Notes: generated by a model not told the origin, from the letters alone. A stretch of DNA of 64,000 bases from Rhizobacter sp. Root404 (GCF_001425865.1 NZ_LMDS01000004.1:2051355-2115354), one strand, 5' to 3'. Numbered from the stretch's first letter, positions 18,782-27,200 are shown. Numbers and translations: made by a program.

Positions 18782-18841
18782 CGATGCGGCGGCGCGGGCC
18801 GGGTCAGAACGATTATGGCTACCAGAAACCGTTGATAGTGG

Positions 18842-18878
18842 CTTGAATGTGAGTGAGTGACGGATTCAAGTGAGTGAC
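18842..18878. repeat. Short inverted and direct repeats at island left end
   Basis: CTTGAAT (18842-18848) and ATTCAAG (18864-18870) form a perfect 7-bp inverted repeat. GTGAGTGAC occurs twice (18853-18861 and 18870-18878), 17 bp apart. This cluster lies in the otherwise gene-free 250 bp between the cytochrome gene and the XRE gene. It is where recombinase arm or core sites of the island's left end would be expected. The role is inferred from position. Confidence 0.4.
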
Positions 18879-19029
18879 TTTTTGTTGGTAGCGACACCCC
18901 ACCCCCCTTTTTTTGCCCCTGCCAGCACCGGTCTCGGCTGTTTTCGTGGGTAGAGCCGATTCAGGTTCGTAGGCGAAGCATTACGCCAACCCGGCTATCA
19001 ATCGCCCTTTGCGAGGTGTGCCTCGCCAC
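18879..19029. other. Gene-free stretch at island left end
   Basis: No credible gene is seen here. The stretch includes a C-run/T-run block (CACCCCCCTTTTTTTGCCCC region near 18900) and a small GGCG...CGCC inverted pair near 18972-18987. It is downstream of the XRE gene, and probably holds the true left boundary of the island. Confidence 0.4.
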
Positions 19030-19305
19030 TCATGCGTCTCCGCAGAGTGGGCTTAGGAGGTCCGCGATTGGCACCCCCAGAGCGGTGGCAATCCGTTCGA
19101 CGTTGTCAATGGAAATGTTGCGTGCTTGGCGCTCGACGTGAGCGATAAACGTGCGATGCAGGCCGGCCTCAAACGCCAACGCCTCTTGGCTCCAACCCTT
19201 GTTGTTCCGCATACGGAGTACGTTGACGGCCAAGAGAGCGCGCGCGCTTTCCGCTTTGTATTTTTTAGTTGCCGCTGGTGAAGTCACGCACCAGTCTCGA
19301 TGCAT
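19030..19305 (-). CDS. XRE-family helix-turn-helix regulator
   Basis: Encodes 91 residues. The Cro/CI-type HTH covers ~25-85: VNVLRMRNNKGWSQEALAFE, then the recognition helix area GLHRTFIAHVERQARNIS and SIDNVERIATALGVPIADLL. No dimerisation or sensor domain follows, so it is a single-domain DNA-binding protein, typical of island and restriction-system control genes. It is transcribed leftward and divergent from the small genes that begin at 19586, with which it might share control. Start at ATG 19305; an internal GTG is possible. Confidence 0.8.
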   Translation of the reverse strand: MHRDWCVTSPAATKKYKAESARALLAVNVLRMRNNKGWSQEALAFEAGLHRTFIAHVERQARNISIDNVERIATALGVPIADLLSPLCGDA

Positions 19306-19585
19306 GCTGCTTTTAAGTCAGCCGTGTTTGAGTCACAATCTGGGCTCAGGCAGTACGCTTCCCCTCTCGTCGTTCGACAGGGATTCCGGGTACTTGCGTT
19401 TGCGGAAGAGGAAAAAGTCCATGAGCACCAAGAGCGGCATCAAGGCGCGGCACAGCATGGAGGAACAACTAGGTTTCCACGTTCACACCGGATGTGCTGA
19501 CTCTTTGGATGCAAGAGATGGAACTCTGCAGCCCGCCCTCAGACGGCGTCGCGCGAATCGCGCCATCTAACCGCTGGGACCCAGC
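19306..19585. other. Intergenic region with a doubtful 49-residue ORF
   Basis: This is the divergent region between the XRE gene and the next rightward gene. It holds one possible short gene, ATG 19421 to 19570, with GAGGA upstream, encoding a 49-residue basic peptide starting MSTKSGIKARHSMEEQLGFH. Coding is unproven. Promoters for both flanking transcripts should lie here. Confidence 0.3.
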
Positions 19586-20257
19586 ATGTTGACCTTGAAA
19601 TTGGTGTGTCGCGACACACGATATGGGACCGTACGAGCGCTTCGAGGTCTGATTGCCTCATCAGCCAACCACGGAGAGGTGTCTGACTACTGGGTGTCGC
19701 TGTTTGACACACGCCATCGACCGATGAACCGCGCGCTCTTGCATGGATACCCAAGATGGGCCGAGCCAACAAGGGCATTCTTAGCGCGCTGCATTGATGC
19801 TGTGCTGCAAACGTGTGACGCCTCGGCATGGTTTCCAACGGACTGCTGCGAGCTGACCGTCACCGATTGGAGTACACAGAGCGTCGTCGACTTCGTTTCG
19901 TTTGGCGACTTGCGTCGCCCGACTCGTGTAGCTCAAACCGCAAGCTCTCGGGGGACGAGCGGCTGGCAGCTAGTGAGTTGGATTTGCGCGCAAGAAGCTT
20001 TTGGACGGCAAGGACTCCCGGAACCTCCTATGCCAGTGAGGCCCACGATTTACGAGTGTGCAGGAGTTAAGTACTGCCGAACTAGCGAGCTGCCTGTTGA
20101 AGCGAGGGTGACATTCGAGCAATTGCAGACCCACCTCGACCGACCATTTGTGCCAGCCATTCCCGATGCGGTATATCCCTGGTGGCTTGATTGCTTCCTT
20201 CGAGACGAGTTGCCGCGACACGAGTTCCCGCGCGCGCGGCGGCTGAGTTGGAGTTGA
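19586..20257 (+). CDS. Hypothetical protein, unknown function
   Basis: Encodes 223 residues, not recognised. The protein is soluble and rich in Trp and Arg, with eight scattered cysteines including a DCCEL pair but no clear zinc-binding pattern. There is no signal peptide or membrane segment. It is followed 3 nt later by a BPSL0761-like gene and then another small gene, so the three look like one operon. Codon use is island-like, less GC-rich than the core. Confidence 0.5.
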   Translation: MLTLKLVCRDTRYGTVRALRGLIASSANHGEVSDYWVSLFDTRHRPMNRALLHGYPRWAEPTRAFLARCIDAVLQTCDASAWFPTDCCELTVTDWSTQSVVDFVSFGDLRRPTRVAQTASSRGTSGWQLVSWICAQEAFGRQGLPEPPMPVRPTIYECAGVKYCRTSELPVEARVTFEQLQTHLDRPFVPAIPDAVYPWWLDCFLRDELPRHEFPRARRLSWS

Positions 20258-20260
20258 GTT

Positions 20261-20470
20261 ATGACGCTACCCACGGAGAGGACGACAGCCGTCTTGCAGA
20301 CACGACGCTTCCTCCAGCAGCTTCAAGACTGCAAAGCGCTGCCAGGAGTGCCCGATGGCGTGCGCCGTGAAGCACTAGCTCTGCTTCGGCATTTTCCATC
20401 GCTCCATGACCTAGAGCTAGCGCATCAAGCATGTCCAGAGTGGTTCGGCTTTCCAGCGAGGGATGCGTGA
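20261..20470 (+). CDS. BPSL0761-like small protein
   Basis: Encodes 69 residues. The layout MTLPTERTTAVLQTRRFLQQ, then PDGVRREALALLRHFPSLHD, matches my recollection of the BPSL0761 family, short proteins of unknown function that recur on islands and plasmids of Burkholderiales and pseudomonads. It is predicted to be helical and soluble. The stop codon overlaps the probable GTG start of the next gene. Family assignment is from memory of the pattern, not from a search. Confidence 0.6.
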   Translation: MTLPTERTTAVLQTRRFLQQLQDCKALPGVPDGVRREALALLRHFPSLHDLELAHQACPEWFGFPARDA

Positions 20471-20727
20471 CCACAGGTCCTCGGAAGAAAGTAACGACGC
20501 CAGTCGCGAAATTCTTCGCGGACGCACAGGCATTGGCCGACCGTGCTCCGACACTCACGAAACGTGTCGTGTCACTGAAGGCAAAGAAACTCGTACAAGA
20601 GCTGCGGCTCGGGGCCACGCGTGACCAGTACTTGCTGGTGCGTTCCGCCCTCCACGAGCTTGAAGCAGAGTTGACGCGAGCTGTAGCCGAATCGCGCAGA
20701 CGTAAGACAACGTCAAAAGGCACCTAA
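20467..20727 (+). CDS. Small basic helical protein, unknown function
   Basis: Encodes 86 residues from GTG 20467, which overlaps the preceding stop (GTGA); an in-frame ATG at 20431 would give 98 residues but a longer overlap. The protein is Lys/Arg-rich and predicted helical (KFFADAQALADRAPTLTKRV; YLLVRSALHELEAELTRAVA), ending in a charged RRRKTTSKGT tail. Such small basic proteins in islands often bind nucleic acid or partner proteins, but nothing specific is seen. It is convergent with the membrane protein gene at 20837. Confidence 0.45.
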   Translation: MTTGPRKKVTTPVAKFFADAQALADRAPTLTKRVVSLKAKKLVQELRLGATRDQYLLVRSALHELEAELTRAVAESRRRKTTSKGT

Positions 20728-20836
20728 CCGTCAAAGTACTGAGTGTTCGCTCTAACGAGACAGCGGCAGAGTCCTCCTGCTCGCCGGAACCCATTGGCGC
20801 GCCGGTCCTGAGCGCTCGGTCTAGCGCCTTGCATGT

Positions 20837-21235
20837 TCACCGCAGCAGTCGCGCAACAATCTTTGCCATCCATGTTGCACCCGCAAGTTCATCGTCGGTC
20901 AATCCGTCGCCATAGAACGTCTTCCAGGCGGCGATAGCCCAACATGCCAAAAGGATGGCGACTCCAACCCACTGGCAAGGACCGATGAAGCGTTGCCACA
21001 TCACTTGGTCGACAAGATTCGCGAATACCGCGGCGGTAGGACCAGTCATCTTCGCTTTGTTCGCGTCAGTCCATGCCATTAACGTAATGGGAAGAGCCGC
21101 GTAGAAGACGGCAAAGCCCACGGCGCCAGTGACCAATGCTCCCACCGGTCCGAACCGAGCCGCAATGTGTACCGAGTCGTCGACGACGGACCCGAGAGTG
21201 TTGCGGTTGCGACGGTGATATCTCCTACTGCTCAT
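20837..21235 (-). CDS. Small two-TM membrane protein coupled to Bil operon
   Basis: Encodes 132 residues. There are two clear hydrophobic segments, ~28-52 (FGPVGALVTGAVGFAVFYAA) and ~84-105 (WVGVAILLACWAIAAWKTFY), with a basic N-terminus (SSRRYHRRNRN) favouring an inside location. Both termini would be cytoplasmic. Its ATG overlaps the stop of the E1 gene (ATGA), so it is the fifth and last gene of the ubiquitin-like operon and should be made together with E1. The four-gene Bil systems I know of do not include such a protein. Function unknown; a membrane anchor or effector is possible. Confidence 0.65.
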   Translation of the reverse strand: MSSRRYHRRNRNTLGSVVDDSVHIAARFGPVGALVTGAVGFAVFYAALPITLMAWTDANKAKMTGPTAAVFANLVDQVMWQRFIGPCQWVGVAILLACWAIAAWKTFYGDGLTDDELAGATWMAKIVARLLR

Positions 21236-22656
21236 GACAATGACTCCTCGGCGCCGTTCACGACGTTAGTGTTGGCAGCGACCAAGCACGAGTACTTCGC
21301 CTGAACATATGGTGTCAGCAGACCCCGGCACTCGACCGCTTCGGGGCCGGTGCGGTAACGCAGGTTTTTCATCGGAAGGTCGAGCGTCGAGTGCACGCCC
21401 CCGCCATGCAGCGGACGGACGACCTCCGCCAGCACTAGCGCGCCGGCAAGCGCCCCGACAAACGGCGTGGCCACCGCTCGCGACGCAAGAAGCGTCATGC
21501 CGCATTGGTCGTCGCGCTCCAGCGCGAGCTTCTTGTAGACGTCGTTCAGCTCTACTGAAGCCTGGGCCGCAGCATCAGCCGTCCAAATCTCGGACGGTCG
21601 GCGAGGCCCAGGGAACGTGTGCAGTCGTATGTTGCGGAAGTCTCGATGGCCGCTGCCCAAGCCGGCTTCGACGACCATCGCAAAGCCCGCTGAATCCAGG
21701 TCGCGGCGCGCGGTGACGTTGTCGACGCCGAACAGTGCCGTCGTCGGCTCGCCGGTCATGCGGTGATGGTTCGAACCGAATCGACGCTCGACGAGGTCCG
21801 TGGTAAAGCCCGCCGCCTCCAGGCGTTGAGCAACGAGCCGCACCTTGCGTTTTCCAAGGTCGTCCGCCATCAGCAGCATGCAAGTACTGAGGTTGGACCT
21901 CGCGGCCTTGTCGAAGTCTTGAAGTACCAGATGCGGCCGCCCCTCGTCGGGGTAGGGCAGCATCCCCAGCACCCATCCATACGCTTGGCCGAGATGCCCG
22001 AGGCCGACAAGCCAGAGCGAACTCGGCAGATACCGCAAGGTCGGCCCGCGATGTGCCTCGGCTCGCCAGTCAGCGACCGCGAGCGGGTCCCAGAGCGAGA
22101 TGCCGACGGCGCGATGGCCCGCGTCCGGAAGGTCGCCACGCACATGAAGGAAGGCCTCGTTGACGCCCAGCGCGGCTGCCGCAACTCCCGCGAGGGGGTT
22201 GTCTTCCACGCAAGGAAGACCGGAATCGGCCGCCAGCGGGGAGATTGATGCACACCAGGCATCCCAGGTCATGCGAACGCAAAACGCCGCCGTCGAGCCC
22301 GTCGGCGCACGGCCCAGCACCAAGGTCGGCGAGTCGGTCTTCGGGTCAACGGTGACCGCGCCGCCAAGCTCCTTGACCACCCCGTGGGCTTTGCGGCCCT
22401 CGAACAAGGGCACGCGCAGTATGTGTTCGAGGTCGCCGAACACCTCGACGCCGCCGAGGAAGGCGCGCGCCGCGGTGTTCAGCGCCGTCAGAAAGCACGC
22501 CTGCCCGGCCAAGGTTTCGGCCCAGCCAGCGCCGAGATAAATGCGCACTCGGTAGCGCGAGAACAGGGCAAGCGCCTCTTCCGGCGACGAGACCTCGCCG
22601 GAGTCCAAGGCCAGCTTGGCCAGGCGATGCATGGATTCAGAGTCAAGACTTGTCAC
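21232..22656 (-). CDS. bilD: E1-like ubiquitin-activating protein (ThiF fold)
   Basis: Encodes 474 residues from a GTG that overlaps the JAB gene stop (GTGA), with GGAGATGG upstream. An N-terminal ~200-residue region without clear motifs is followed by a ThiF/E1 adenylation domain: WLVGLGHLGQAYG (residues ~216-227, ATP loop), QDFDKAARSNLST (metal and ribose acidic residues D247 and D249, then the E1-type SNL), and RDDQCGMTLLASRAVATPFV leading to VGALAGALVLAEVVRPL, typical of E1 C-termini. Cys385 is a candidate thioester cysteine. It would adenylate the C-terminal Gly of the tandem-Ubl protein and pass it to E2. Symbol assigned by gene order and domain. Confidence 0.85.
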   Translation of the reverse strand: MTSLDSESMHRLAKLALDSGEVSSPEEALALFSRYRVRIYLGAGWAETLAGQACFLTALNTAARAFLGGVEVFGDLEHILRVPLFEGRKAHGVVKELGGAVTVDPKTDSPTLVLGRAPTGSTAAFCVRMTWDAWCASISPLAADSGLPCVEDNPLAGVAAAALGVNEAFLHVRGDLPDAGHRAVGISLWDPLAVADWRAEAHRGPTLRYLPSSLWLVGLGHLGQAYGWVLGMLPYPDEGRPHLVLQDFDKAARSNLSTCMLLMADDLGKRKVRLVAQRLEAAGFTTDLVERRFGSNHHRMTGEPTTALFGVDNVTARRDLDSAGFAMVVEAGLGSGHRDFRNIRLHTFPGPRRPSEIWTADAAAQASVELNDVYKKLALERDDQCGMTLLASRAVATPFVGALAGALVLAEVVRPLHGGGVHSTLDLPMKNLRYRTGPEAVECRGLLTPYVQAKYSCLVAANTNVVNGAEESLS

Positions 22657-23168
22657 TTGCCATCTCCAGCGTCAGTAAGTCGCAAGAGGCGAGCTACCTC
22701 GCAACCCGAAAAGGTCGCCCACTTGTGGTTGCCTTCGTACACGTACATGCCCAGGTCGTGCGGGCGAACCTTGCCCTGAGCGAATCGCGGCACGATGAAC
22801 GCTACGTGGCCGGCGAGCGCAACCATGGGGTTGGTGCGGTCGGAGCGGCTCTGCCCGGCGCCGAAGCGGTGGGTGTGCACGTCGGCGACGACGGTCAAGC
22901 ATTCGGCCCGACACAGCTCCCAGAGCTTCGCGAAACTGGCCGCCGTGAGCGCAACGTAGTCGTCATGCAGTGCGTCGACCTGCAGCTGCTCGTAGGGAAG
23001 AAAGCGCGTCATCACGCGGCCGACCTCGGTCTTGCGTCCAAGAAGGAATGCGCCGCTTTCTCGAACGCCATCGCCCTGGAGGCGCAGGTGCTCGATGAGC
23101 TGCGCCCAAAGAGGCGCAGGCGCTTCAAGCAGGTGCGCAGACATAGTCGCGGCTTTGAAGAAGGTCAT
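22653..23168 (-). CDS. bilC: JAB/JAMM isopeptidase of Bil system
   Basis: Encodes 171 residues from ATG 23168, which has GGAGGTGG about 4 nt upstream; the next ATG, 23144, has none. JAMM zinc-protease residues are all present: Glu37 in RESGAFLLG, then VHTHRF (His98, His100) and SRSD (Ser107, Asp110). The spacing from the second His to Ser is six residues, one shorter than the common pattern. In Bil systems the JAB protein processes or removes the ubiquitin-like tag. It overlaps the E2 gene by 44 bp and the E1 gene by 4 bp, so all are translated from one message. Confidence 0.85.
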   Translation of the reverse strand: MTFFKAATMSAHLLEAPAPLWAQLIEHLRLQGDGVRESGAFLLGRKTEVGRVMTRFLPYEQLQVDALHDDYVALTAASFAKLWELCRAECLTVVADVHTHRFGAGQSRSDRTNPMVALAGHVAFIVPRFAQGKVRPHDLGMYVYEGNHKWATFSGCEVARLLRLTDAGDGK

Positions 23169-23583
23169 GGACCACCTCCAGGTAGTGGCTGATGCCCTTG
23201 GTGGGCTTCCAGATGAGCTGCGGGTACTGGGCCACCCAGCCGTCGTGGCCGGCAAAGCTATCGCGGTCGCACGGGATATAGAGTGCGTCGCCGTTCTTCC
23301 AGTCCGGGCGGAATGCCAAGCGCAGCCGCTCGCCACCGGTTGGCCACTTGTCGAAGGAGAGCCGGCTGTTCGTCGACATGTCCCAGAACGTGCCAGTAGG
23401 CGCGGTCGCAGGGAACCCGGTGCAGCTCAGGCGGACCGTGTACTGGCGTCCGTCGCGGGCCGTCACGCTGACGTAGAGGAAAGGCCACTCCAGCTTCTTG
23501 AACTGCCAGCGGCTGCGGTCCTCCCCCGCTAGAAAGCGTGCCGACGCGAGGTCGGCACGCAGGGCTTGTTCGTCCGGTGCCAT
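23125..23583 (-). CDS. bilB: E2-like conjugating enzyme
   Basis: Encodes 152 residues with GGAGG 4 nt before the ATG. The pattern fits bacterial E2/UBC-like proteins: helix 1 (EQALRADLASARFLAG), beta strands ending in RLSCTGFPATAPTGTFWD (equivalent of the E2 FPxxxP region), then the ALYIPCDRDSFAGHDGW block, where Cys105 is the likely catalytic cysteine, and the IWKPTKGISHYLEVVHDLLQ helix that resembles the W..P..S....V..L end of UBC folds. It should accept the Ubl from E1 and attach it to target proteins. It lies 12 nt after the Ubl gene. Confidence 0.8.
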   Translation of the reverse strand: MAPDEQALRADLASARFLAGEDRSRWQFKKLEWPFLYVSVTARDGRQYTVRLSCTGFPATAPTGTFWDMSTNSRLSFDKWPTGGERLRLAFRPDWKNGDALYIPCDRDSFAGHDGWVAQYPQLIWKPTKGISHYLEVVHDLLQSRDYVCAPA

Positions 23584-23595
23584 GCCGCCTCCGAT

Positions 23596-24093
23596 TCAGC
23601 CGTTGATGCGGTGGGCCGGCACCAGGTCGAAGGTCACCGAGCACTGCGGGCACTTGGTCAGCGTGCCGATGTGGATGTCGACATCGGGCTGCTCGTTGGT
23701 GCCAGCAATCTGCAGCACGTGCTCCGCGATGTCTCCGGGAGCCATGCCCAGCTTGTGGCCGGCCCACAGGCGCACTCGGCCCACGGTCGCTGCCGGGCGG
23801 AACTGGCGGAGCACGACCTCGGCGCCGAAGCGGACGTGGACATCCAAGTGCTTGCAGCGGTGCAGGTGCACGCGGACGCCGTGCTCCTTCTTCAGGTCCT
23901 TGACATGCGTCGCCCCGGCGTGGGCGTCGTCATCGTCGTCTTCGACCGAGAGCGTCAGCTCTGTCGCGTCGGTGCCGGGCGGCAGCAGCGCAAGGACGGC
24001 GCGCTTGAGTTCGTCGATGGTCGCGTCGTCGTTGACTTCAACGAGCTTGATGTCGGGGAAGTGTTCCGACTGGATGTAGACACGGGTAGGCAT
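23596..24093 (-). CDS. bilA: Tandem ubiquitin-like protein (ISG15-like BilA)
   Basis: Encodes 165 residues, first gene of the conjugation operon, with AAGGAG upstream of the ATG. Two beta-grasp-like repeats are visible, ~1-79 (TRVYIQSEHFPDIKLVEVND ... RVHLHRC) and ~82-158 (LDVHVRFGAEVVLRQFRPAA ... DIHIGTL), separated by a short linker. An acidic loop EDDDDDAH sits in the first. The chain ends in Gly165 (HRING), so the conjugation-competent C-terminus seems exposed without trimming. Two Ubl domains in one chain plus E2, JAB and E1 downstream is the Bil (bacterial ISG15-like) arrangement, in which the Ubl is attached to phage tail proteins. Confidence 0.82.
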   Translation of the reverse strand: MPTRVYIQSEHFPDIKLVEVNDDATIDELKRAVLALLPPGTDATELTLSVEDDDDDAHAGATHVKDLKKEHGVRVHLHRCKHLDVHVRFGAEVVLRQFRPAATVGRVRLWAGHKLGMAPGDIAEHVLQIAGTNEQPDVDIHIGTLTKCPQCSVTFDLVPAHRING

Positions 24094-24149
24094 TCCTGCG
24101 CTCCTTACTTAGCTTGGCGAGCCGCGCGGAGTGCGTTGCTCTTGCTGGG

Positions 24150-24178
24150 TAAGTCGCAGGACGACAGAGAAATCGGAA
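24150..24178 (-). promoter_or_regulatory. Bipartite promoter element upstream of bil operon
   Basis: On the minus strand: TTCCGATTT, an 11-bp spacer, TGCGACTTA, ending 57 nt before the bilA ATG. The same two 9-mers with the same spacer occur upstream of the sigma-like gene (28998-29026). The geometry (about 16 bp between hexamer-like cores) is that of a -35/-10 promoter of an alternative sigma factor. The sigma-like protein at 28210-28926 is the obvious candidate to recognise it. Inference from sequence conservation. Confidence 0.65.
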
Positions 24179-24257
24179 GTAGTGTTGGCAGCCCGAAGCG
24201 AGTGGCGCCCTTCGCTGCACGCTCAACGCCCGACACTCGTCCGGCGCCCTGCTTCGC

Positions 24258-27200
24258 CTAGGCAGGACAGTGCATGAAGTGCCGGCACTTCGGGCACTCC
24301 CAGGAATTCGGTTTCGCCTCGAAGTTGCCAGCCATCAGCGACTTCGCAATCGGGATGAGGAAGAAGTCGTCGGGCAGCCTCCCATAGGGCGACACCGACT
24401 CGGCGACCCCAGTGCTTAGTACGAAGATGCTGCCCGTGAACGAGTATTGGCGGTGGGCTTCGCCGAGGTACTTCAAGACCCATCGGAGGGTCTTGTGCTG
24501 CCGCGAATACATGCCAGAGGGTCGAATGCGGACGAACTCCACGGTGACCTGGGAGCCCGACTTGGTGGTTCGGTGTGGTGATACGCGAAGCGAAATGCCT
24601 GCGCACGTGATGTCAAACGGCGTCGCCATCAGCGAGCGTTGTGCCCCCAGCCATCCACGACCGGTGACGAGTAGCTGGTCCGCATAGGCCTTCATATACG
24701 GCAGTGACTCCTTGTAGGCGGGGGCCAACGATGCGAGTACGCGGTCGACCTCTGCCGGCGCCTTGCCCAAGGTCTCGCCAAACGGCGCGAAGAGCTCCCG
24801 CATTACCGCGCCTTCGATAAGTGCGGCAGGATGCAGACCTGCCGCGGGACTTAGCTCCCGGATGAAGTCGTAGTAGTAACGCCTTGGGCAGACGCGGTAG
24901 GTCAGGAAGCCGGAGAGCTCGTAGGACGCAGGTTGGACTACTGCGACGACAGCAGCAGGCGGCGCAGGCACCTTCGGCACTATGGCTTTCCCGGTCACCC
25001 GCTCAAGCAGATGCGCGGCGTCGGTGATGGCGGCCACGCACTCTGCGTTGTACATCTGCCTGGTCTCATACAGGACTAGGTGCTCGCGGGCTCGAGACAG
25101 CGCCACGTAGAGCTTGTTCGAGGCTTCGGTCTGTCTCTCGAAGTTGTCGACCGGGGCGAGCGACTTGAGCAAAGAGCTAGGGACTAGGTCCGAGTCCGAA
25201 GCCATGCGGAAGTGTTTGGCGTCGATGTCTACCAGATGGACCGCTTCGTACTCCAACCCCTTGCTTCCGTGGATGGTCATGACGGCCACCGCGTCCAGGG
25301 TGTCGGCTTCGGGCGGCGGTATGCGCAGCTCGCGGTCGTCGCCTATGCGCAGACGACGGCGCAGACGTGTGATGAAGCTGCCAACCGTTTGGTACGCGCG
25401 GCCGCCATCAGGCACACGGAGGTAGTAGATGAGCTGCCACAACGCGATGCGCCGAGTGATGTCAAGGATGCCGTCTCCGGCCAGATGCGGTCGAAGCACC
25501 GACGTGCGGTCAAGAAGCAGCGTGCAGGCGACCTCCCACGGGAAGTCCGTCGACGACAGACCCTTGAAGGTTGAAGCCCACTTCTGGATGGCGGCGACGC
25601 CTTTGACGGACAGCCCGGCAGGCGGCTTTGCCAGCCATGACAACGGCTCAGGTCGATTGGCCTTCAGCCAGCCAAGCAAAAGTTCAACATCGGCAGGGGG
25701 TAGTTCCATGCCAGGGAGGAGAGCGACCCGCAAAAGGCCGCTCCCTGACCGGTCGATGAACAGCTGCAGCAGGGCCAGCAGGTCCTTCACCTCCGAGCGC
25801 TGGAAGATGTCGCCGAGGTGCAGCGCGGGAACGCCGGCGGCATTCAAGGCGTCGGCCGCATCGCCGCAGGTCTCGTGCTTGCTCGCCAAGACAACTTGGT
25901 CCCGGAAGGGGACGCCGAGCTTGTGAATTCGACGAACGTTCGCCGCGAGTTCGCCTTGGACGATGTCATCGTCGGCGCACTGGACGTGGCGCGGCCTCAC
26001 TCCGCTTGTGCCCCGCACGGGCTCCACGTCATCGAGTGGAAGCACCATCTGGAGAGGGTTCGCTTCGCGCCCGGTGTGCTCGAATACGCGAATGACTTCT
26101 TCGTAACTACGGCGGTTCTCGTTGAGAGGGAATGGCTTGTGCTTCGGGAAATCGTCACCGAAGTTGACGATGTTGCGCATCGACGCGCCGCGGAACCGGT
26201 AGATTGCCTGGCGCGCGTCTCCCACTACCCAGAGGCTCTTCGAGTGGGCCGCCAGCGACTTCACCAGCTGTGCACTTGCTCGGTTCACATCTTGGTACTC
26301 GTCAACAAGGATGTGCTTGAAGCGACCGACGCTCGCCGTGTACTTTGCAAAGCCCTCCGTAAGGGCCAACGCTGGAAGCATCACGAGGTCGCCCATGTCG
26401 ACCAAGGCACCGTTTGCGCGCAGCTTCGACTCGTAGCACTTGTACAGCTTGACGACGTCGCGCTGCCTTGCGAGAGTTTCCGCGCCCGTATCGAGGGCGG
26501 ACTCGTTGACCGCCTTGGCGAAAGCGTCGGCGCCGGCTAGCTCGTCCTTGGCTCGCTGGATGGCTTTGACGACCTCGTTCAGCCAGTCGAGTGGGTCGCC
26601 GAGCGGATTGAACGCAGTCAGACCAAGGCCATAGATGTGCGGCTCCAGCATCGCAATCTGGGCCATCTTGTCGGCGACACCGAAGCGCGAGCGCAAACCG
26701 AACTGTTCGTGGTTCTTGCGAAGGAATTCCAGACCAAAAGCGTGGAACGTTCCGACCCAGATGTCGTGGGCGTCCTCGACGCCGAGTTCTTGAAGCCGGT
26801 CGACGAGCTCGCGAGCGGCCCGGTTGGAGAACGTCAGTAGGAGAAGCTCCTCGGGCTTGGCACCGTTAGCAAGTAGGTGCTGCACGCGCATGAGCAAGGT
26901 GGCAGTCTTGCCGGTGCCAGGACCGGCAACGACCAACGAGGTCAGGGCTTCTGACGTGGCGGCCGCCGTCTGCTCCTTGGTTGGATTGATGGCCTCTGGT
27001 GCGTCGGCGGCCTCTTCTTGAGAAGTCGGAAGTAGCATTCCGTCAAGGAGCTGCTGTCGAACCAGCTCAAGGGGAAGGTCGAGTTCCTTCACCAGTTGCT
27101 GAGCGGTCTTGCCCGCAAGGAACAGCTCCCGCGCGACGTTTCGAGGCAGTAGCAATTCGCGGGCGAAGATGTTGGCCTGAAGCTCTGCACGCTCACGTGC

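Noticed and set aside
23169..23336. Longer N-terminus of the isopeptidase gene
   Set aside because: The added residues are an out-of-frame shadow of the E2 gene; ATG 23168 has a good ribosome site.
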